Assembly: GCF_003458715.1 (NCBI RefSeq)
Contig: NZ_QRVI01000015.1
Span: 1-57,745 of the forward strand
Reading direction: 5' to 3'
Length of the DNA: 57,745 nucleotides
DNA from: Eubacterium sp. AF22-8LB
GTDB lineage: Bacteria > Bacillota_I > Bacilli_A > Erysipelotrichales > Erysipelotrichaceae
Shown: piece after piece, positions 34,308 to 41,603 of the stretch
Position numbering within the stretch: position 1 is the stretch's first letter
How the letters are laid out: each line of letters starts with the position of its first letter
Notes under the pieces: generated by a model
Told to the model about the DNA's origin: nothing
Seen by the model: only the letters and a program-made list of their open reading frames with translations
The model's database searches: none
Made by a program: the position numbers and the translations under genes

Positions 34308-35005
34308 TATTTTGACATCGTTGCTTCAATTTCCTTATATGTTTCAACTGGGTTAGCACTCTTCGTAATTGAACGACCAACTACGATATAATCACAGCCT
34401 TGTTCTTTCGCAAATGCAGGAGTCGCAACACGCTTTTGATCATCCTTAGAATCACTTGCCAAACGAATACCTGGAGTTACTGTTAAGAAGTCATCTCCAC
34501 AAGCTTCATGAATTGCCTTAGCTTCATGAACTGAACATACAACACCGTCTAAGCCTGCTTCTTTGGCATTCTTCGCATATTTAATAACACAATCAATCAC
34601 TTCACCTGGAATTCCTAATTCGTTATTCATAGCTTCTTTAGACGTGCTTGTAAGCTGAGTTACACCAATACACATAGGACGTTTTCCATCCTTAGCACCT
34701 TCATTTAATCCGTCGATAGCAGCCTTCATCATTGCAATACCACCAGCACAGTGTACATTGACAATATCTACACCTAAGTTTGCTAAGTTTTTCATTCCAC
34801 CCTTAACTGTGTTAGGAATGTCATGCAATTTCAAATCTAAGAAAATGTGATGACCCATTTCCTTCACTGTTTTTACCATTTCTAAACCACACGCATATGT
34901 TAATTCCATACCAATCTTTACATATACTGGTTCATTAAATTGTTTTAAGAAATCTACAACTTCTTCTTTACTCGAAAAATCTAATGCTACAATTGTTTTA
35001 CTCAT
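34307..35005 (-). CDS. pyrF: Orotidine 5'-phosphate decarboxylase
   Basis: A 232-residue TIM barrel that converts OMP to UMP, the last step of the pathway. The catalytic signature is FLDLKLHDIPNTV (the D-x-K-x-x-D charge relay), with VALDF at the start and TPGIRL and VVGRSIT for phosphate binding near the end. The start ATG overlaps the pyrD stop by one base. Last gene of the operon. pyrE is not in the window. Confidence 0.97.
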   Translation of the reverse strand: MSKTIVALDFSSKEEVVDFLKQFNEPVYVKIGMELTYACGLEMVKTVKEMGHHIFLDLKLHDIPNTVKGGMKNLANLGVDIVNVHCAGGIAMMKAAIDGLNEGAKDGKRPMCIGVTQLTSTSKEAMNNELGIPGEVIDCVIKYAKNAKEAGLDGVVCSVHEAKAIHEACGDDFLTVTPGIRLASDSKDDQKRVATPAFAKEQGCDYIVVGRSITKSANPVETYKEIEATMSK

Positions 35006-35913
35006 TATTTAAAACTCCTTCCAACTGCTTCTTCAATATTTTTATATCCATATTTCTCTAATACTTTTGGAAGATCCTCAATGATTTTTGGACATACATA
35101 AGGATCCACAAAGTTTTGAGCACCAACTTCAACAGCACTTGCCCCCGCATTTAAGAATTCCAATACATCCTCTGCACAAGTAATTCCACCAACACCAATG
35201 ATTGGAATATTTACGGCCTGTGCTACTTGATATACCATTCTTAGAGCCACTGGCTTAATGGCAGGACCCGAAAGACCACCTGTCACATTCGCAAGCAATG
35301 GTTTCCCTGTTTTCAAATTAATACGCATACCCATTAGTGTATTAATCAATACAATACCATCTGCACCGGCTTCTTCAACGGCTTTGGCAATTTCTACAAT
35401 ATCCGTTACATTAGGTGATAACTTCACATATACAGGTTTTGTAGCTGCTTCCTTACAAATCTTAGTCACATGTGCTGCAAGTTCAGGCTTTGTACCCAAA
35501 CCAATACCACCATGTTTTACATTGGGACAAGAAATATTTAATTCATAAGCCTTAATAACAGGCTGATCATTCAATTTCTTGATAACTTCAACATAATCTT
35601 CTTCACATGCACCAGCAACATTGGCCATGATTTCTGTATCATATTGTGCAAGGAATGGAAGTTCATTTTCAATAATTGAATCTACACCCTTGTTTTGTAG
35701 TCCAATCGCATTTAACATTCCCATAGGTGTTTCAGCAATTCTAGGTGTAGGATTTCCAAAACGCTCTTGTGGCGTAGCTGATTTGATGGCGATGCCACCT
35801 AATATGCTCAAATCATATAGTTCGGCATATTCTTTTCCAAATCCGAAACATCCACTAGCTGGAATAATTGGATTTTTTAAATTTAATCCTGGTAGTTTTA
35901 CTGAAATATCCAT
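35005..35913 (-). CDS. pyrD: Dihydroorotate dehydrogenase, catalytic subunit (type 1B)
   Basis: A 302-residue FMN enzyme oxidising dihydroorotate. The presence of pyrK next to it marks it as the NAD-dependent type B form. It shows the catalytic Cys region ELNISCPNVKHGG, the FMN-binding GVGGI, and NTLMGMRIN. It starts immediately at the end of pyrK (one-base overlap). Confidence 0.97.
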   Translation of the reverse strand: MDISVKLPGLNLKNPIIPASGCFGFGKEYAELYDLSILGGIAIKSATPQERFGNPTPRIAETPMGMLNAIGLQNKGVDSIIENELPFLAQYDTEIMANVAGACEEDYVEVIKKLNDQPVIKAYELNISCPNVKHGGIGLGTKPELAAHVTKICKEAATKPVYVKLSPNVTDIVEIAKAVEEAGADGIVLINTLMGMRINLKTGKPLLANVTGGLSGPAIKPVALRMVYQVAQAVNIPIIGVGGITCAEDVLEFLNAGASAVEVGAQNFVDPYVCPKIIEDLPKVLEKYGYKNIEEAVGRSFK

Positions 35914-36638
35914 TATAAAGCCACCTTTCCCATCTCAAATACAGGACCATCCTTACATACACGTAATGAGTGTCCATCTACATCTTTCACAACACAACCC
36001 ATGCAAGCACCTAGACCACAAGCCATACGTGCTTCTAATGAAATATATCCTTCACTATATTGTTCGTTGATGGCTTTTAACATAGGCAAAGGTCCGCAGC
36101 TTAGCACAAATTTACATGTTACATTGTTTTCTTTGATCGCATCCAATGCCGTACCCTTTGTTCCTAATGAACCATCCATTGTTGCGATATATACATCACA
36201 CCCAAGTGACTTGAATTCATCCACATAGAATACACTATCTGCATCGTTTGCACCTAGAACAACTGTTACACGTGAATTTTTATTTAAATATTGTTTCGCT
36301 GTTTCATATAGGGGTGGTACACCAACGCCGCCACCAATCAATAATACTTCTTCTTTATCCTCAATTGGAAAACCATTTCCAAGTGGACCAAAGATATCTA
36401 ATTTTCCTTCAAGTTCAGTCATTTTTAAAGTACCTTCTCCAAGCACTTTATAGATAATAACTAAAACATCTTCCTTAATTTCACTAATCGAGATAGGTCT
36501 ACGCAAATAGAAACCTGGAACTGTGATTTCAATGAATTGACCAGGCTTAGCTGTTTTAGCTAAGTCTGTTTTCAATTCCATTTTCCAAATATCTTTTGCG
36601 ATTTTGACATTCGATAGAATCTTCGCAAATTCCTGCAT
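35913..36638 (-). CDS. pyrK: Dihydroorotate dehydrogenase electron-transfer subunit
   Basis: A 241-residue FAD and [2Fe-2S] protein that passes electrons from PyrD to NAD. FAD site YLRRPISIS, NAD-binding GGGVGVPPLYE, and the cluster cysteines in MACGLGACMGCVV with a later RVCKDGPVF. The ATG at 36638 follows the stop of the MGS-domain frame by one base; the longer frame from 36656 would start inside it. Translational coupling with the MGS frame is likely. Confidence 0.96.
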   Translation of the reverse strand: MQEFAKILSNVKIAKDIWKMELKTDLAKTAKPGQFIEITVPGFYLRRPISISEIKEDVLVIIYKVLGEGTLKMTELEGKLDIFGPLGNGFPIEDKEEVLLIGGGVGVPPLYETAKQYLNKNSRVTVVLGANDADSVFYVDEFKSLGCDVYIATMDGSLGTKGTALDAIKENNVTCKFVLSCGPLPMLKAINEQYSEGYISLEARMACGLGACMGCVVKDVDGHSLRVCKDGPVFEMGKVAL

Positions 36639-36639
36639 A

Positions 36640-37017
36640 CTATTTCCCCATTTCATTCATAGAAATCATTGAGAAACTCAATGACTCTAAACCTTTCACT
36701 AATGCATTCGCTGTATCTAAACTTGTCATACAAGAAATGTTATTTTCTGCAGACACACGACAAATCAAGAATCCATCAGCACTTGTGTTCTTCTTATTAG
36801 ACATTGTGTTAATGACAAAGTTTACATGTCCATTACGAATAATGTCTAAAACGTTTTTACCATCTTCTGTTTCAATCTTACTAGCACGATGAACATACAA
36901 TCCTTCAGCTTCAAATAAGTCTGCCGTACCCTTTGTTGCATAGATTCCATATCCAATATTTGCGAAGCGTTTCGCCAATTCTAGTGCTTCTTGTTTATTC
37001 TCATCATCAATTGTCAT
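36640..37017 (-). CDS. Freestanding MGS-like domain, duplicate of the CarB C-terminus
   Basis: A 125-codon frame from MTIDDENKQEALELAKRF to the stop. It aligns along its whole length with the last ~130 residues of CarB, with identical ends (SFSMISMNEMGK) and patches of near-identical DNA. The phosphate-binding loop YATKGTADLF is intact. There is no stop or frameshift. The ORF can be extended upstream into the end of pyrC in another frame, but the conserved part starts here; ribosome site is poor. Either a relic kept by gene conversion, or a small UMP-sensing or CarB-interacting protein. It sits between pyrC and pyrK. Confidence 0.75.
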   Translation of the reverse strand: MTIDDENKQEALELAKRFANIGYGIYATKGTADLFEAEGLYVHRASKIETEDGKNVLDIIRNGHVNFVINTMSNKKNTSADGFLICRVSAENNISCMTSLDTANALVKGLESLSFSMISMNEMGK

Positions 37018-37034
37018 TAATACATTTCCATGTT

Positions 37035-38300
37035 TTATCCTTTCCACACAGTCTTTCCATCTACGATGGTTTCTTTTACTTGCGCATTCACGCTCCAACC
37101 ATTAAATGGCGTATTTTTACCCATAGATTCAAATGTATCTATGTCAATCAATGATTCATGTTCTAAATCTACTAAGACTAAATCTGCATTATATCCTTCT
37201 TTGATTTGTCCTACATTCTCTAAGCCAAAACGCTTTGCAGGAGCTGCTGACATCCAGTTTACAAGTTGAGCCAAAGTCCAACGTTTTTGTCTGTGAACAA
37301 ATTCTGTATACAACAAGGCAAACGCACTTTCTAATGAAACAATGCCAAATGGTGCTTTATCCATCGAACGTTTCTTTTCTTCATAGGTATGTGGAGCATG
37401 GTCATTGGCAATGCAATCCAATGTTCCATTTTCCAACCCTTCAATCAAAGCCATACGATCTTCATGACTTCTTAATGGTGGATTCATTTTCCAATTTGGT
37501 CCAACCACATCCTTATCTTCTAATAATAAGTGGTGTACTGTAACTTCAGCACTTACATTTAATCCAGATGCTTTTGCGTCTTTTAGTGCTTCCACACTTT
37601 CCTTAGCTGAAATGTGACATGCATGATACGCATTTCCTACTTTTTTTGTCAGTTCTAAATCACGAATCAATTGTGCACTTTCACAAGCACTTGGAATTCC
37701 TAGCCAACCCTTTGATGTCACAACTTCACTGTCGTGTACACAAGCACCTGGTCTACGATAACGCATATCTTCTGTGTGAGCTACAATCATGCAGTCATTT
37801 TCTTTTGCGTTCCTCATGGCTTCTTTCATGATTTCAGATGTAGCCACACCTACACCATCATCACTAAACCAACGAATTCCTAAATTCTTGATAGCTTTCA
37901 TATCCACTACTTCTTTACTTGCTTCTTCATGAGTAATACAAGCATAAGGATATGTATGTACGACGGATTCTTTATCAATTAATTGTTGATAGTCTTTTAT
38001 TGTATCCACATCATCTGGAAAAGGAATAACATTTGGCATCGCAAATACAGAAGTAAATCCTCCGTGTGCTGCCGCTAAGCTGCCTGTATGAATCGTTTCT
38101 TTTTCAGTGTGTCCTGGTTCTCTAAAATGTACGTGTACATCAACCAAGCCTGGAATTACAGTTAAGCCTGAAGCATCTATTGTTTCACAGTCTTTTGAAA
38201 TAGAATCATCAATCTGAATGATCTTTCCTTCATCAATTAAAATATCTTTCTTTTCAACACGTTTGTCAATTAAAACTTGACCATTTTTTATTAAACGCAT
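37035..38300 (-). CDS. pyrC: Dihydroorotase (class I)
   Basis: A 421-residue amidohydrolase closing carbamoyl aspartate to dihydroorotate. The zinc motif is DVHVHFREPGHTEKET near residues 52-67, and later ligands lie in CMIVAHTED, YHACHIS and IANDHAPH. The lysine-free class I pattern and length fit Bacillus-type PyrC. It lies 2 bp downstream of pyrB. Its last codons AVKETIVDGKTVWKG-type end (KETIVDGKTVWKG) abut the carB-derived segment. Confidence 0.97.
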   Translation of the reverse strand: MRLIKNGQVLIDKRVEKKDILIDEGKIIQIDDSISKDCETIDASGLTVIPGLVDVHVHFREPGHTEKETIHTGSLAAAHGGFTSVFAMPNVIPFPDDVDTIKDYQQLIDKESVVHTYPYACITHEEASKEVVDMKAIKNLGIRWFSDDGVGVATSEIMKEAMRNAKENDCMIVAHTEDMRYRRPGACVHDSEVVTSKGWLGIPSACESAQLIRDLELTKKVGNAYHACHISAKESVEALKDAKASGLNVSAEVTVHHLLLEDKDVVGPNWKMNPPLRSHEDRMALIEGLENGTLDCIANDHAPHTYEEKKRSMDKAPFGIVSLESAFALLYTEFVHRQKRWTLAQLVNWMSAAPAKRFGLENVGQIKEGYNADLVLVDLEHESLIDIDTFESMGKNTPFNGWSVNAQVKETIVDGKTVWKG

Positions 38301-38302
38301 AC

Positions 38303-39205
38303 TTATTTTTTCTCCTTAAATGGAGCCAAACCAAATCCACGCTTAATAACTGCCTTTCTAACTAACATACCATTGTGCATTTGTTCGAAAATTCTTGATT
38401 TCTCAGCTTCAACTAAATCTGTATCAATTTCAACTCCACGGTTTACTGGAGCTGGATGCATTACAATCGCTTTGTCTTTCATTCTTGCATAACGAGCTTT
38501 TGTAAGACCATAGTTTTCAAGATATTCTTCATCAGTCATACCAGCCATTCCAGAGCCTCTTTCCTTCTGAATACGAAGCATCATGACTACGTCTGCCCAT
38601 TCAACAGCTTCATCAAAATCGATTGTTGGATAACCTGGTCTTTCCCATTCTTTTGGCCCGGCAAAGCGAACGGTAGATCCTAATTTTTCTAAAGCTTCTT
38701 TATCACTAGCTGCTACTCTTGAGTGTAAAATATCCCCACAGATAACCACATTTAAGCCTTCTAATGTGCCAAATTCATTTTGCATAGTTAATAAATCAAG
38801 CAAGCATTGTGTCGGATGGTTTCCTGCACCATCTCCAGCGTTTAGAATTGGAATATTGATATTTTCCAATTCCTTGAAATATTCATCTTGAGGATGACGG
38901 ATAACCACCATGTCATACCCCATTGATTCAAATGTTTTTACTGTGTCATAAAGTGTTTCTCCCTTTGTGACACTGGATGCTCCAGCCGCAAAATCAGCTA
39001 CCTGGCATCCTAATTGGTGCTGCGCACTTTCGAATGAGAAATGTGTACGAGTTGATGCCTCAAAAAAAAGATTAGCAACCAATGCTTTCTGCATTGGTAA
39101 TTGCCAATCTTTAAAGGAACTATTAAAAAGTCTAGCATCATCTAGAATGCTATAGATGTCTTCAACTGACAGATCTCTCATGGATAACAACGAATTTTTG
39201 TTCAT
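38303..39205 (-). CDS. pyrB: Aspartate carbamoyltransferase catalytic chain
   Basis: A 300-residue enzyme, first committed step of the pathway, condensing carbamoyl phosphate with aspartate. Carbamoyl-phosphate site NLFFEASTRTHFSFE; later HPTQCLLDL, GDILHSRVAASD and MHPAPVNRG. No pyrI regulatory chain is present. AAGGAGG lies 7 nt before the ATG. The region for residues 32-48 is also able to form a strong terminator hairpin (39062-39111), including the codons of the conserved ANLFFE segment. Confidence 0.97.
   Translation of the reverse strand: MNKNSLLSMRDLSVEDIYSILDDARLFNSSFKDWQLPMQKALVANLFFEASTRTHFSFESAQHQLGCQVADFAAGASSVTKGETLYDTVKTFESMGYDMVVIRHPQDEYFKELENINIPILNAGDGAGNHPTQCLLDLLTMQNEFGTLEGLNVVICGDILHSRVAASDKEALEKLGSTVRFAGPKEWERPGYPTIDFDEAVEWADVVMMLRIQKERGSGMAGMTDEEYLENYGLTKARYARMKDKAIVMHPAPVNRGVEIDTDLVEAEKSRIFEQMHNGMLVRKAVIKRGFGLAPFKEKK
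39062..39111 (-). terminator. Terminator-like hairpin inside the pyrB coding sequence
   Basis: On the minus strand AAGATTGGCAA (39101-39111) pairs with TTGCTAATCTT (39068-39078). Inside it CCAATGC pairs with GCATTGG (5-nt loop). Eight T follow directly, formed by the codons CTT TTT TTT. It spans codons 32-48. Confidence 0.75.
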
Positions 39206-39225
39206 ATAATCCTCCTTATGACCTT

Positions 39226-39261
39226 AAAAAAATGGATTCAAAAAGCCCCTTTTCAAATCCA
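39226..39261 (-). terminator. Leader terminator upstream of pyrB
   Basis: TGGATTTGAAAAG / CTTTTTGAATCCA stem (39233-39261), followed by TTTTTTT on the minus strand, 21 bp before the pyrB start. An upstream AAATCCA (near 39285-39296) could pair with the 5' arm as an antiterminator if it is transcribed. Confidence 0.75.
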
Positions 39262-39275
39262 ATTTTCTTTCATAT

Positions 39276-39303
39276 ATACTACCATAATTCATGGATTTTT
39301 CAA
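39276..39303 (-). promoter_or_regulatory. pyrB promoter
   Basis: TTGAAA (39298-39303) and TAGTAT (39276-39281), 16 bp apart. The block is shared with the carA promoter at 34244-34271, which supports it. Transcription would begin only ~10 nt before the leader hairpin. Confidence 0.6.
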
Positions 39304-39362
39304 TAAGAAAATTCTTCATTACAATCCAAGTATGAACCACATTTACAGCATCTATATTTAAA

Positions 39363-39740
39363 CTATTTTTTGATTGCGATACACTCGATTTCAATCTTAG
39401 CATTTTTAGGAAGTTTCGCCACTTCAAAACAGCTTCTTGCTGGGAATACACCCTTAAAATATTTTGCGTATTCTTCATTCACTTTCGCAAAATCATTCAT
39501 ATCATCCAATAAAATGGTTGTCTTGACAACATCATCATATGTTAGTCCTTCTGATTCAAGTAATACACCAATATTTTCAAATGCCTTCTTTGTTTGTTCA
39601 ACTACATCTACGCTTACTAAATTTCCTTCTGTATCAATCCCAAGCTGCCCTGACAAGAATACAAGCCCTTCTGTAGCTACTCCTGCTGAATAGGGGCCTA
39701 ATACCTTTGGTGCTTTTGCACTGCTCATTTGTTTTTTCAT
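39363..39740 (-). CDS. ridA: RidA family reactive-enamine deaminase
   Basis: A 125-residue YjgF/RidA protein that hydrolyses reactive 2-aminoacrylate-type enamines. Family marks: GPYSAGVATEGLVFLSGQLG near the start, the catalytic Arg in FPARSCFEVAKLPK, and IEIECIA at the end. The ribosome site is AGGAGG. It lies 157 bp upstream of pyrB on the same strand, with no clear terminator between; the association of ridA with pyrB is also known in enterobacteria. Confidence 0.95.
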   Translation of the reverse strand: MKKQMSSAKAPKVLGPYSAGVATEGLVFLSGQLGIDTEGNLVSVDVVEQTKKAFENIGVLLESEGLTYDDVVKTTILLDDMNDFAKVNEEYAKYFKGVFPARSCFEVAKLPKNAKIEIECIAIKK

Positions 39741-39752
39741 ATTCCGTTCCTC

Positions 39753-40376
39753 CTAATCCAATAGTTCTTTATCAATGATCTGAAAATTTGCTCGATGAAT
39801 ATACAAAGCTTTTCCATCAATCATAAGCTTAGTCATCTTTGGCAAGTTATCTGGAATCTTCCAATATACCTTATCTCCAGAATATGCAGTAATTGGCTGT
39901 CCTAATTGCGACTTAATAACCACAATTCTTCCCTTGCCAAACATATTTTTATATTTATTAATAAAACGTGCGACCGAAGTATTATCCGATAATTGCCCAT
40001 GTGTATTTGAATCAATATTTTCTTGCGTAAAATCAACATCTGGTGTTAATCCATTTTGTTCAAATATGCATGTATCTCCACAGGACTCAATCTCTTTTCC
40101 ATCTACTGTAATCGTAATTATGCTTGACAATTCATAACCACGAACAACTTGACCATTTTCATCATAAGAAGTATTCTCTACTGCATTACCCGTAATACTA
40201 ATTTTATCACCACTAGTCTCCATGACTTCACTGCCATAATTATCATATGTATATATAGTATATCCATTCCCAACTAGATTTCCCTTTATATCATTAAATG
40301 CTGATTGAAACATACTACAGCCACTCAATAATATACATAGACATACTACGCTTATTCTTTTTATATTCTTATTCAT
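39753..40376 (-). CDS. Lipoprotein, DUF5052-like
   Basis: About 207 residues with a lipoprotein signal: MNKNIKRISVVCLC, then lipobox LSGC and SMFQSAFNDIKGNLVGNGYT. The pattern GCSMF..A...IKG.LVGN.Y is what I associate with DUF5052 lipoproteins. A paired cysteine segment (CGDTCIF) could form a disulfide outside. GGGGAGGG fixes the ATG at 40376. Function unknown. Confidence 0.75.
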   Translation of the reverse strand: MNKNIKRISVVCLCILLSGCSMFQSAFNDIKGNLVGNGYTIYTYDNYGSEVMETSGDKISITGNAVENTSYDENGQVVRGYELSSIITITVDGKEIESCGDTCIFEQNGLTPDVDFTQENIDSNTHGQLSDNTSVARFINKYKNMFGKGRIVVIKSQLGQPITAYSGDKVYWKIPDNLPKMTKLMIDGKALYIHRANFQIIDKELLD

Positions 40377-40431
40377 ATTCCCTCCCCATTTTATAATGAA
40401 GCCATTCAAAATGAATGACTTAACAATTATT

Positions 40432-41337
40432 CTAAGCTTTCATCAATAGCCTTTTAATCGACTCTTCACTTACTGAGAAGATGGATGCGATACTTGAAAC
40501 ACTGAATCCTTTGTCTACCATCGTTTGATACATCTCAAGTTCTTTTTTCTCACTGCCTTGTTCAATTCCTTTTTCAATACCTTGTTCTATTCCTTTTCTT
40601 ATTCCTTCAGCTTCCCATTCCTTTGACTTTACTTCCAGCCATCTCTTTTCAGCTTCACACATCTCAATCTCCTCCTTTTCCTCTAATTCCTTTAAATCCA
40701 GCCATTCTACATCCGTCAACGTCTTCACTACCTTTAATACGCTACTTTTCACAACCCCAAAGTCATTGATTGTTCCTTCATAAATAGACTGATCATATAT
40801 GCTTCGACATATGTAGAATAGATTATGTACGTCTTCTTCATTAAAATTATATGAAGTCTTTCCTGTGATTTCAATCAGATTCATTTGATAGTCATGGAAA
40901 TAAGATTTGAATCTCTCATCCACATCCACGAGTTCTGATAATTGCCTAGCTGCACGCCAAGGCCTTTCTCCTGTATAGAATACTAGAATGTGTACCATGG
41001 GTAGTTTTTCTTCTACCTTATTCTTCTTTAACTTCTTTAACATTCGGTCATAAGCTACAAACTCATATGTTGCAGCTCTTACAACCATCGAAGCATCCAC
41101 ACAACTTTGATTCTCAATGATGAATGCACTATAAAGATTTCCATCATTGTACTTACGTATGACATCCACATGCTTTTCTAGATTCATATGCGAATCATTC
41201 ATCTCTGAATCAAGTTCCATACAGTTTTCAGGTTTAAGAACTCTTTCTCCATCAAAAAAGTATGCATTAAAGAAGTCGACAAAATAGGCATTGTTTTCTA
41301 GAAACTCCTTCATTGTTTTGTCTTTTGATTTATTCAT
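40432..41337 (-). CDS. Rpn/PD-(D/E)XK nuclease-family protein
   Basis: A 301-residue member of the Rpn (recombination-promoting nuclease, formerly transposase_31 or PDDEXK_2) group. The nuclease core shows an N-terminal helix, MELDSEM (Asp) and FIIENQS (E-x-Q). The C-terminal part has the usual low-complexity charged segment with EQGIEKGIEQG repeats and a short helical tail ending in a helix-turn-helix-like stretch (FSVSSIASIFSVSEESIKRL). Such proteins may cut DNA and are often present in many copies. GGAGGTGA precedes the ATG. Confidence 0.85.
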   Translation of the reverse strand: MNKSKDKTMKEFLENNAYFVDFFNAYFFDGERVLKPENCMELDSEMNDSHMNLEKHVDVIRKYNDGNLYSAFIIENQSCVDASMVVRAATYEFVAYDRMLKKLKKNKVEEKLPMVHILVFYTGERPWRAARQLSELVDVDERFKSYFHDYQMNLIEITGKTSYNFNEEDVHNLFYICRSIYDQSIYEGTINDFGVVKSSVLKVVKTLTDVEWLDLKELEEKEEIEMCEAEKRWLEVKSKEWEAEGIRKGIEQGIEKGIEQGSEKKELEMYQTMVDKGFSVSSIASIFSVSEESIKRLLMKA

Positions 41338-41569
41338 GTGTTTGAATCACCTCCTATCTCATATACGAAATAAATAGAGGTTTTTCTAAATTTTGATAAT
41401 TTCACATAATTAATTCTGATTTCACAATATTTACCAAAGTTATACTAAATTTATGACAACATGGGATGGTATTCTATAGATGTCTTAAAGATAAGACAAA
41501 TGAATATAGAAAATAAACCAATATTCATATCTCTCTCCTAAAAAAAATAATAATAAACAAAAAAAGAAG
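41338..41569. other. Gene-free stretch upstream of the Rpn gene
   Basis: AT-rich. A short palindrome TGTCTTA-aaga-TAAGACA (41481-41498) might be an operator or hairpin. A 26-codon plus-strand frame there has no ribosome site. Nothing else is seen. Confidence 0.35.
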
Positions 41570-41596
41570 CCATTCTAGACACCAACACTAGAATGG
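41570..41596. terminator. Bidirectional terminator after the MATE gene
   Basis: CCATTCTAG / CTAGAATGG perfect 9-bp stem, T-rich on both sides (TTTTCTTTT on plus, CTTCTTTTTTT on minus). Confidence 0.85.
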
Positions 41597-41603
41597 TTTT
41601 CTT

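Noticed and set aside
36640..37098. Long version (152 codons) of the MGS-domain frame
   Set aside because: The first 27 codons overlap the end of pyrC in another frame and have no counterpart in CarB.
39206..39362. PyrR-binding attenuator
   Set aside because: No conserved UCC.GAGAGG-type loop could be found in this leader or before carA.
39224..39478. 84-codon minus-strand frame, with internal starts that would give a 22- or 31-residue pyrB leader peptide crossing the terminator
   Set aside because: The candidate start codons lie within the proposed promoter (between -35 and -10) and lack ribosome sites; the block is shared with the carA promoter, which argues for promoter rather than peptide.
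41481..41498. Palindrome TGTCTTA-aaga-TAAGACA
   Set aside because: Single short inverted repeat without a recognisable promoter around it.
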